Source: an uncultured Ruminococcus sp.
Lineage (GTDB): Bacteria > Bacillota > Clostridia > Oscillospirales > Ruminococcaceae
Assembly: GCA_910579955.1 (NCBI GenBank)
Contig: CAJTWE010000007.1
Location: forward strand, 1 to 64,000
Direction: 5' to 3'
DNA length: 64,000 bases
Numbering within the stretch: the first letter of the stretch is position 1; each line of letters starts with the position of its first letter. The translations under genes and the position numbers were made by a program. Of this stretch, positions 53,166-60,163 are shown piece by piece. Under the pieces are notes generated by a model. That model was given only the letters and a program-made list of their open reading frames with translations. It was not told the origin of the DNA and did no database searches.

Positions 53166-54257
53166 ATGCGAAAAAAAATAATTCTTATCTTAATTTTTAC
53201 CTCTATGTTGTTTAGTGGATGTACAAAATCAGATGTTGATCAATTTATGAGAAACGAACCTAGCTCTGTTGGTAATAATAATATAACTACATCAGAGAAG
53301 GTAGTAAAAAATGTGTTTGCAATGGATACATACATGACACTTACTGCTTATGGAAATCATGCCGAAAATGCAACAAAGGCAGCTATCGCAGAGATAGAAC
53401 GTTTAGATTCACTCTTATCTATAGGTAAAGAAGAGAGTGAGATATCATGTTTAAATAAAACCGGAAATCTTATTTTATCTGAAGACACTGCTTATATTAT
53501 GGAATCAGCACTGACGCTTTATGAACAAACAGATGGTGCTTTTAATCCTGCAATGTATCCTATAATGGAAGCATGGGGATTTACATCTCAAAATTATCGT
53601 ATACCAGAGAAAGCAGAGCTGCAACAACTGCTAAAACTTACCGACTGTGATAAAATTCATTTTCATTCTGAGGATAAAAAAGTAGAACTAGGAATGTCAG
53701 GTATGATGATAGATTTAGGCGGCATTGCCAAAGGGTACACCTCGTCAAAGCTTATGGATATTTTTTCGGATTATGGTGTTACTAGTGGCATTGTAAGTTT
53801 AGGAGGAAATGTACAAACTTTAGGAAGTAAACCTGATGGCAGTTCATGGCGTGTTGCTTTGCAAAATCCTGATGGCAGTAATGATTATATAGGAGTTTTA
53901 GAAATCTGCGATAAAGCAGTTATAACTTCTGGAGGCTATGAACGTTATTTTGAGCAGGACGGAAAGTCATATCATCATATCATTGACCCGTTTACAGGAT
54001 ATCCTGCTGAAAGTGGTCTCAAATCGGTAACTATCGTCAGTGCGGACGGAACATTAGCTGATGGTTTGTCCACTGCTTTATTTGTTATGGGACTTTCAAA
54101 AGCAATTTCATTCTGGCAAGAAAACAGCGATATGTTCGACGCTATATTGCTGACAGATGATGATGTTTTATATGTTACAGAGGGCATACAAAAATTATTT
54201 TCTTCTCCTTATAAACAGAATATCATTACAAAAGAAAATATAATAAATGATAAATAA
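53166..54257 (+). CDS. apbE: FAD:protein FMN transferase, lipoprotein
   Basis: 363 residues. Lipoprotein signal with lipobox FSGC near residue 19. ApbE fold: FAMDTYMTLTAYG, GGIAKGYTSSKLMDIF, VSLGGNVQTLG, HHIIDPFTGYPAESG and the Mg-binding ADGLSTALFVMG near the end. It moves FMN from FAD to a Thr/Ser of extracytoplasmic redox proteins. First of a three-gene set with a Gx transporter and a NusG-II protein. No FMN-binding target protein lies in the window. Weak ribosome site. Confidence 0.93.
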   Translation: MRKKIILILIFTSMLFSGCTKSDVDQFMRNEPSSVGNNNITTSEKVVKNVFAMDTYMTLTAYGNHAENATKAAIAEIERLDSLLSIGKEESEISCLNKTGNLILSEDTAYIMESALTLYEQTDGAFNPAMYPIMEAWGFTSQNYRIPEKAELQQLLKLTDCDKIHFHSEDKKVELGMSGMMIDLGGIAKGYTSSKLMDIFSDYGVTSGIVSLGGNVQTLGSKPDGSSWRVALQNPDGSNDYIGVLEICDKAVITSGGYERYFEQDGKSYHHIIDPFTGYPAESGLKSVTIVSADGTLADGLSTALFVMGLSKAISFWQENSDMFDAILLTDDDVLYVTEGIQKLFSSPYKQNIITKENIINDK

Positions 54258-54325
54258 TAAAATTAAAGCATTATTTTGCTTTTTGCCGCCTATAAACTTT
54301 TAAACAAAAGGGGAAACATTCAAAC

Positions 54326-54826
54326 ATGAAAAGATCTGTTAGCCATCTTGTAACACTATCAATGTTTACTACAATGGCACTGGTTATCTTTGTTGTAGAA
54401 GCACAAATTCCTATGCCTTTTCCTATTCCGGGAATAAAATTAGGACTATCAAATATAATTACATTATTTGTTCTTTTTAAATACAAACCAAAAGATGCGT
54501 TAATAGTACTATTAATACGTATTTTTCTGGGTTCTTTATTTACTGGACAACTTGTAAGTTTCTTTTATTCACTAAGTGGAGGCTTACTATGCTGGGGCGG
54601 AATGTCGATTGTAAACCATTTGCTGAAAAGGAAACATTTTTGGATTACAAGTATTATAGGTGCAACTTTGCATAATATAGGACAAATCATTGCTGCTATA
54701 ATAGTCATGCAATCGGTACAAGTCTTATGGTATCTTCCTTTTCTTATGTTAAGCGGATGTTTAACTGGTTTATTTACTGGTTTAATAATGGAAGCCATTG
54801 TAAGTCATTGCAAAAAAAGAAAGTGA
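54326..54826 (+). CDS. Gx transporter family membrane protein
   Basis: 166 residues, five or six membrane segments. Family signature PMPFPIPGIKLGLSNIITLFVLF near 30-52, then LGSLFTGQLVSFFYSLSGGLL and IGATLHNIGQI. Once annotated as heptaprenyl diphosphate synthase component I; now seen as an S-component-like transporter often found with ApbE and NusG-II proteins. AAGGGGAA upstream. Confidence 0.85.
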   Translation: MKRSVSHLVTLSMFTTMALVIFVVEAQIPMPFPIPGIKLGLSNIITLFVLFKYKPKDALIVLLIRIFLGSLFTGQLVSFFYSLSGGLLCWGGMSIVNHLLKRKHFWITSIIGATLHNIGQIIAAIIVMQSVQVLWYLPFLMLSGCLTGLFTGLIMEAIVSHCKKRK

Positions 54827-54833
54827 TATAAAT

Positions 54834-55199
54834 ATGAAATCAAAAAATATACTAATACTTATATGCATACTAATATTTATTACCGGACTTATCGGAAGTC
54901 TATGGATTATATTTAAACCTCATAGTCAAATAGTACAAATCATACAGGATGGCAATGTTCTTTATACAATTGATTTGTATCAATCAGAAGATAAAATCAT
55001 TGAAGTTGATTATAATGGAAGCAAAAATACTATTCAGATAAAAAATCATCAAATATGCGTAAAAGATGCAGAATGCCCAGATAAAGTGTGTGTAAATATG
55101 GGTCAATTAAAATCTGGAACTGCACCAATTGTCTGCCTTCCAAACAAGCTCATAATACAATTTGTCCAAACAGAAGAATTCGATGCTGAAGTGAAATAA
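54834..55199 (+). CDS. NusG domain II protein, membrane-anchored
   Basis: 121 residues. N-terminal membrane helix (ILILICILIFITGLIGSLWIIF), then the NusG-II fold with the typical Cys pattern CVKDAECPDKVCVNMGQL and PIVCLPNKLIIQF. It follows the Gx gene by 7 nt without a clear ribosome site, so coupling is likely. The family is linked to Rnf-type and flavinylated electron-transfer systems. Confidence 0.85.
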   Translation: MKSKNILILICILIFITGLIGSLWIIFKPHSQIVQIIQDGNVLYTIDLYQSEDKIIEVDYNGSKNTIQIKNHQICVKDAECPDKVCVNMGQLKSGTAPIVCLPNKLIIQFVQTEEFDAEVK

Positions 55200-55242
55200 A
55201 AAATACTATAATAAAATATAAACGCTTATATAAAACAAAAAG

Positions 55243-55279
55243 CACCATTGCAGAACTATTTTTTAGTACTGCAATGGTG
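55243..55279. terminator. terminator after the ApbE operon
   Basis: CACCATTGCAG/CTGCAATGGTG stem with 15-nt loop between convergent genes. Confidence 0.8.
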
Positions 55280-55327
55280 TTAAACTTTAAATTATTCAAT
55301 CTGATTAATGCCCAATAAAATCTCAGA

Positions 55328-56086
55328 TTATTTCAATGTTTTATATTGCTCATTATCAACATCTTCAAGCCATTCGTTGCTACAATTTTCACCCGGAACT
55401 TCAATTGCAAGATGTGAAAACCAGCTGTCTGGAGCAGCTCCGTGCCAGTGTTTGACTCCGACTGGAATATTAATGCAATCCCCAGGGTTCATTTCAATCG
55501 GTTCTTTTCCCCATTCACAATAATAGCCACGTCCACCAACACATACAAGAATTTGACCGCCGCCTTTATCCGCATGATGAATATGCCAGTTATTTCTACA
55601 TTTTGGTTCAAAGGTGACATTGTAAATTCCAACTTGTGATGTAGATATGGGAGCAAGATAGCTCTGTCCAATGAAGTATTTTGCAAAGGCATCATTTGGC
55701 ATTCCAATTGGAAACATCATAGACGCTTCATGTTTTGATTTTGCATCGTCAGCAATGTTTTTATCATTCCACACATCCATAGCAAGTCTAAAAACTGCCC
55801 AGCCCTTTGGCCAGCCGATGTAAAATGCTGTATGAGTTATAATCGCTGCTGCCTCAGATTTTGTCACACCATTTGCTTTTGCATTCTGCAAATGATATGT
55901 AAGTGAAGAATCAGTAATTCCTGATGACATCAGAGCAACCATAGTGATAATGCATCTTGTTCTCAAATCAATGTCATGATTATTCCAGTTTTCACCGAAA
56001 AGAATATCATCATTAAAATGTGCAAATTCAGGAGCAAATTCTCCAAGCTGTTTTCTTCCGGCTATCTGTATTATTTTATCTTTCAT
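55328..56086 (-). CDS. carboxymuconolactone decarboxylase-like + cupin protein
   Basis: 252 residues. CMD domain about 1-105 (RTRCIITMVALMSSGITDSSLTYH; the usual redox Cys-x2-Cys is not present), then a cupin about 140-240 with WHIHHADKGGGQILVCVGGRGYY and HWHGAAPDSWFSHLAI. The cupin histidines should bind a metal. It overlaps the flavodoxin gene by 4 nt. Such fusions are common beside flavodoxin genes; the substrate is unknown. Confidence 0.88.
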   Translation of the reverse strand: MKDKIIQIAGRKQLGEFAPEFAHFNDDILFGENWNNHDIDLRTRCIITMVALMSSGITDSSLTYHLQNAKANGVTKSEAAAIITHTAFYIGWPKGWAVFRLAMDVWNDKNIADDAKSKHEASMMFPIGMPNDAFAKYFIGQSYLAPISTSQVGIYNVTFEPKCRNNWHIHHADKGGGQILVCVGGRGYYCEWGKEPIEMNPGDCINIPVGVKHWHGAAPDSWFSHLAIEVPGENCSNEWLEDVDNEQYKTLK

Positions 56087-56622
56087 ATATTTTTCCCCAT
56101 TTCGTAAGCATCATTAAGTTTATCATTTCCATCAATATCATAAGGTTTGTTTACATCGCCGCAGAAGAGAGTGCCTTTAAGTTTAACATTTTCAAAGCAT
56201 TCAATCCAGCCTTTCAAGCCACTTTCAGCTCGTTTCGGAGTACTTTCTTCATCTTCTGCCGCAACAGAAAGCATATAAACATCTCTAAACTTGTAATCTT
56301 TAGCATAAAGAGAGTTCATTCTATCAAGGAGTGTTTTCATCTGACCAGACATTTCATAATAATAGATTGGTGTAGAAAATACAACTACATCTGCATTCAT
56401 AACTTCCTGTTCAATTTCAATTGCATCATCCTTAATTACACAAGACCCTTTTTTCTGACAAGACAAGCATCCGAGACAAAAACCAATTTTCTTATCCTTC
56501 AAAGAGATAAAAGTTACAGAATTTCCTGCTTCTTCTGCACCCTTTGCAAAATATTTGGCTAGCGTTTCGGAATTGCTTCCACATCTTAAACTTGTTGAAA
56601 TGACTACTACTTTTTTACCCAT
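56083..56622 (-). CDS. NADPH-dependent FMN reductase / flavodoxin-like protein
   Basis: 179 residues from the ATG at 56622 (TTGGAGG upstream). FMN-phosphate loop STSLRCGSNSETLA near 7-20; a Cys pair region FCLGCLSCQKKGSC that may hold a disulfide or Fe-S; STPIYYYEMSGQMKTLLDR. Iron-sulfur-flavoprotein-like reductase acting in the cytoplasm. Coupled to the cupin gene. Confidence 0.88.
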   Translation of the reverse strand: MGKKVVVISTSLRCGSNSETLAKYFAKGAEEAGNSVTFISLKDKKIGFCLGCLSCQKKGSCVIKDDAIEIEQEVMNADVVVFSTPIYYYEMSGQMKTLLDRMNSLYAKDYKFRDVYMLSVAAEDEESTPKRAESGLKGWIECFENVKLKGTLFCGDVNKPYDIDGNDKLNDAYEMGKNI

Positions 56623-56640
56623 AATTACCTCCAAATTCAA

Positions 56641-57774
56641 TTATTTTAGCGAAAGCGTTATAGTGACATCACCGTCACCTAATAATTCTTTCAATTCATC
56701 CTGTGTCATATTATCTACATGGCCAAGCTTTGTAAAATTCCATGAATTTACGTCATAATAAACAGTAAACTGATTCCCCTGATATAGAATCAAGTCACCT
56801 GATTGTGTTGTTATCTGCGTATCATTTCGGGGGAGTGTGAATCCAAGCGAACCAACTTTTTCAAAATTACCATAATCATGTGCTTCGATTATAACATCAC
56901 CCTCAGACAGCTTTTCCTTTAAAGCAGTTGCAGAACTATTTTTCTCAAATGTTGCAGATATCTTAGTACCATTTATTGTTAAATAAAACTTTTCTTCTAA
57001 ATTATCTTTCATCATACCAATATCATTCAGCCATGTCTCAATTTCTGATCTTGATGCGCTTGAGGAAAAACGTTTCCCTTCAAGCAGACTTCCAATTGGT
57101 ACAAGGTCTGCAATATTCCTTTCACTTATATTAATTCCACTGCTTCCGGATGTACAAAACGGAATTATCGTTTTATCTGAAAAATCATAACTTTCAAGAA
57201 ATGTATCAATAATGCGAGGTTCTTCACTCCACCATATTGGATAACCGAGATATATGAAATCATAGTTGTCAAGAGATACAATCAAGTTATCAATCTCAGG
57301 ACGACAAGTTTTATCATTCTGTTCTTTGTTCGCTCTGCATGAAGAATTTGTATATGTAATATCCTCATTCGTATATGGAACAGCCGCTTTGATTTCATAT
57401 CTATCCGCATCGGTAATATCAATGATACAGTCAGCAATATTCTTGGTATTGTTGGTACATGAAAAATAGACAACAAGTGTATCAGTATTATTTTCAAATT
57501 GTTTCAGCAGTTCATACTTCATCAGACATAGATCAAAAATATTTTTCACACCATCATTATTCATATCATATGGTTTATCTTCAATATTTTCTTTTGTTGG
57601 TCTGTTGATCAAAAAATTCTGAAAGCTTACTATATCTTTTATAGTATAGGTATAATCTATACCAATTGTTTCTTCTGCTGCTGACTTAGTATCTGCAAAG
57701 CCCGAACACCCACAGAATAATACTGTTATTACAGCTAAAAAAGAAAAAAATCTGCTCTTCATTTTATCCATCAT
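56641..57774 (-). CDS. lipoprotein with dockerin-like loop, flavodoxin and cyclophilin-like domains
   Basis: 377 residues from the ATG at 57774 (AAAGGAAG upstream). Signal with lipobox-like FCGC near residue 20. One calcium-loop half (NNDGVKNIFDLCLMKYELL) like half a dockerin. Flavodoxin about 85-250 (TLVVYFSCTNNTKNIAD, YLGYPIWWSEEPRIIDTFLE, IPFCTSGSSGI). Cyclophilin-like fold about 265-377 (LTINGTKISATFEKNSSA, DLILYQGNQFTVYYD). An exported flavodoxin is unusual. Clustered with a cytoplasmic flavin reductase and a cupin protein. Confidence 0.85.
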   Translation of the reverse strand: MMDKMKSRFFSFLAVITVLFCGCSGFADTKSAAEETIGIDYTYTIKDIVSFQNFLINRPTKENIEDKPYDMNNDGVKNIFDLCLMKYELLKQFENNTDTLVVYFSCTNNTKNIADCIIDITDADRYEIKAAVPYTNEDITYTNSSCRANKEQNDKTCRPEIDNLIVSLDNYDFIYLGYPIWWSEEPRIIDTFLESYDFSDKTIIPFCTSGSSGINISERNIADLVPIGSLLEGKRFSSSASRSEIETWLNDIGMMKDNLEEKFYLTINGTKISATFEKNSSATALKEKLSEGDVIIEAHDYGNFEKVGSLGFTLPRNDTQITTQSGDLILYQGNQFTVYYDVNSWNFTKLGHVDNMTQDELKELLGDGDVTITLSLK

Positions 57775-57807
57775 AAAAAATCTTCCTTTCATTACTATGT
57801 CTCTATA

Positions 57808-58038
57808 CTATGTCTCTATTTCACTTTCAAGCTTGAAAACAAAGTAATCAAGACAGCTGATTTGTTTTTCTTCTTTATGAATCCTATCAAGCGTACTTTG
57901 TCGATGTTTTCGCAGTAATCGAATCATTCCCTGAATATCATTACTTTCATTACAACTAAGAATATTCAATTTTTTATTTTCATCACAGCCAAAATCATTA
58001 AGACATTCTTTAAGCTTTTTAGGCTCCATAATCGGCAT
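57808..58038 (-). CDS. small helical protein of the flavodoxin cluster
   Basis: 76 residues from the ATG at 58038 (AGGTGTGAT upstream; the frame is open to 58092). Helical, with MIRLLRKHRQSTLDRIHKEEKQISCLDYFVFKLE, a pattern seen in small proteins beside flavodoxin or cupin genes in clostridia. Divergent from the LysR gene, about 130 bp apart. Function unknown. Confidence 0.6.
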   Translation of the reverse strand: MPIMEPKKLKECLNDFGCDENKKLNILSCNESNDIQGMIRLLRKHRQSTLDRIHKEEKQISCLDYFVFKLESEIET

Positions 58039-58168
58039 ATCATCACACCTTTCTATACTTTTATTATACTTAAATTTCAAAAGAAAGTCCAATACTTATT
58101 TTGCACACTTTGGAATGCTTGAAAAGCATTGCAAGGTGTGCTATAATTATATTATCAGGAGGTGCTTT

Positions 58169-59077
58169 ATGGAAATACGAGTATTACGATATTTTGTCAC
58201 AGTGGCACGAGAAGAAAACATTACAAGAGCAGCTGAAAAGCTTCATATTACTCAGCCGACATTATCAAGACAGTTACATCAGCTTGAAGAAGAGCTTGGA
58301 AAACAATTGCTGAAACGAGGAAATCATGATGTAAAGCTGACAGCTGATGGAATGCTGCTGAGAAAACGTGCAGAAGAAATTCTTGATCTTGTAGAAAAGA
58401 CAGAATCTGAAATGACAGCAGAAAATAATGATATCAGCGGAAATATTTATATTGGTGCAGGTGAAACGGATGCTATCAGAATTATAGCAAAAATAGTACA
58501 AAAAATTCAGAAAGAATATCCTAAAGTTATATTTCATAATATCAGCTGTGATTCAATAGATGTAATTGATAAGCTGAACAAAGGTCTGATTGATTTCGGA
58601 GTATTATTTGAACCCTCAAATTATACTGATTTTGAACATATAAAATTTCCTGTACATGATACATGGGGAGTACTTATGCGAAAGGATAGTCCTCTGGCTG
58701 AAAACAAGTATATTACTTCTAAAATGTTAATCGATCTTCCCCTGATTGTATCAAGACAAATGATGAGTAAAATTAATTTATCACAATGGCTTGAAATCCC
58801 CAAAGAAAATATACATATTTCTTCCACATCTAATCTCATTTTCAATGGTTCTTTACTTGTAGACGAGGGCGTGGGCTATGCAATTACACTTGATAAGCTC
58901 ATTAATTGTACAGGAAACAGTAATCTTTGTTTTCGTCCGTTCTATCCACCAAAACCTGCACAAATGTATCTTGTATGGAAAAAGTATCAGGTGTTTTCCA
59001 AAGCAGCAGAACGTTTTCTGAATGATTTTATAAAAGAATGCGAAACAAAAAATAATCACTACAACGATCTGTTATAG
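58169..59077 (+). CDS. LysR-family regulator
   Basis: 302 residues from the ATG at 58169 (AGGAGG upstream). N-terminal HTH (LRYFVTVAREENITRAAEKLHITQPTLSRQLHQLEEELG). Effector domain of the periplasmic-binding type follows. Divergent from the small gene and flavodoxin cluster, so it probably controls them in response to a redox or aromatic signal (inference). Confidence 0.92.
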   Translation: MEIRVLRYFVTVAREENITRAAEKLHITQPTLSRQLHQLEEELGKQLLKRGNHDVKLTADGMLLRKRAEEILDLVEKTESEMTAENNDISGNIYIGAGETDAIRIIAKIVQKIQKEYPKVIFHNISCDSIDVIDKLNKGLIDFGVLFEPSNYTDFEHIKFPVHDTWGVLMRKDSPLAENKYITSKMLIDLPLIVSRQMMSKINLSQWLEIPKENIHISSTSNLIFNGSLLVDEGVGYAITLDKLINCTGNSNLCFRPFYPPKPAQMYLVWKKYQVFSKAAERFLNDFIKECETKNNHYNDLL

Positions 59078-59137
59078 TAATATAAAGGCATAAAAAAGTC
59101 TACAAACAGCGCAAAACTGCTTGTAGACTGAGCTTTC

Positions 59138-59228
59138 TGGCGGAGTGGGTGGGATTTGAACCCACGGTACCGGTAAAGGTACAAACGATTTCGAGTCGTT
59201 CTCGTTATGACCACTTCGATACCACTCC
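59138..59228 (-). tRNA. tRNA-Ser (anticodon CGA)
   Basis: 91 nt with encoded CCA. Acceptor GGAGTGG/CCACTCC; anticodon stem AACGA/TCGTT with loop CTCGAAA giving CGA; long variable arm (TACCTTTACCGGTA). The rest of the 59229-59467 gap is AT-rich and shows no gene. Confidence 0.95.
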
Positions 59229-59467
59229 GTGTTATATCTGCAATACTATAACCATTTTATTATAGCATAGTTTTTTTTCATTTGCAAGTACAAGAAATAT
59301 TTTTGTTGATTAAAGATGAATTAAATCACTACAATATGCACATTTTATAAAAGATGCTGATTTTATAGCAATTAATTTCTTTTAATAAAAAATGATTGAC
59401 AGATTTCCAAAAATGTACTAAAATAATTATGATAAGTAGAATTAAAAAGCGAGGGCAAGTTTTTTAT

Positions 59468-59944
59468 ATGAAAAAAAATAAATTGGGAATAACTGATTCA
59501 ACAAAGCTTACTATGATATTTTGCGGATGTATTGTTGTATTCTCGGCAATACTTCTTATATTTCTTATGTTTTTTCCATTAAAGATGGAAAACCCTTCCA
59601 ATGGTATAAATGAAAAATTAATAGCTTCTGCAAACACAACAACAAACACATCAATGTCTGATACATCATCCGTTACTACAACATATATTAATACAAGACT
59701 TACTACAGACAAAAACCGTACTCATACCACAACATTTGCAGAAACTGAAAATGACTACGAGAATGACTACAACGATTATAGTTATAATGACTATGATTAT
59801 GGCTATAATGATAATGATTATAATTACGACTATGGATATGGTAACACAGATGCACCTATTTACACACAAGCCCCTGTCCCAGACCCTGAGCCTCCTGTAA
59901 TTGACCCAGATCCGATCGTTCCAGAGGTATCAGATATTCAATAA
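59468..59944 (+). CDS. membrane-anchored Thr-rich and Tyr/Asn/Asp-rich protein
   Basis: 158 residues from the ATG at 59468. One membrane helix about 17-42. The outer part begins with a Thr/Ser stretch (about 58-92), then a low-complexity run of D-Y-N-D-Y type repeats (about 95-130) and a Pro-rich acidic end (PVPDPEPPVIDPDPIVPEV). No enzyme domain. The make-up suggests a wall-spanning or surface-exposed protein. The Thr-rich part is like the linkers of the dockerin enzymes here. Confidence 0.6.
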   Translation: MKKNKLGITDSTKLTMIFCGCIVVFSAILLIFLMFFPLKMENPSNGINEKLIASANTTTNTSMSDTSSVTTTYINTRLTTDKNRTHTTTFAETENDYENDYNDYSYNDYDYGYNDNDYNYDYGYGNTDAPIYTQAPVPDPEPPVIDPDPIVPEVSDIQ

Positions 59945-59987
59945 AATAACAAAACAATAAGATATTTTGTAAGAATAACTTTTAAAA

Positions 59988-60082
59988 GTAAAAGAGAGTA
60001 GCTGACGAACAAATGTTCGTTTATGCGGCGTCAGTACGGTTAAATATTAACCCGCTTCATATGTAAACAGCGAGACTTTTAT
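59988..60082 (+). ncRNA. yybP-ykoY-type (Mn2+) riboswitch
   Basis: Starts with AAAAGAGAGTAGC, followed by the TGACG/CGTCA stem and the conserved GTACGG, then CCCGC. It closes with CAGCGAGACTTTT, whose 3' part pairs with the first A/G run (P1). The paired conserved ends GAGTAGC and GCGAGAC are the family hallmark. The class binds Mn2+ and usually controls cation exporters, which fits the P-type ATPase gene right downstream. Confidence 0.75.
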
Positions 60083-60124
60083 GAAATCACATACGTGTTT
60101 TTGTATGATTTCATAAAAGTCTCG
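60071..60124 (+). terminator. riboswitch expression-platform terminator
   Basis: Long stem, about 22 bp: CGAGACTTTTATGAAATC and its complement, 2-nt bulge, then a T-rich exit. The 5' arm is also the 3' strand of the aptamer P1, so metal binding should prevent the terminator and turn the gene on. Confidence 0.75.
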
Positions 60125-60163
60125 TATTTATATATATAAATAAAAAAAGAGGAGTAAAATTTC

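Noticed and set aside
59666..59869. Hydrophobic minus-strand ORF rich in Val and Ile
   Set aside because: It is the antisense of the Tyr/Asn/Asp repeat codons and has no ribosome site.
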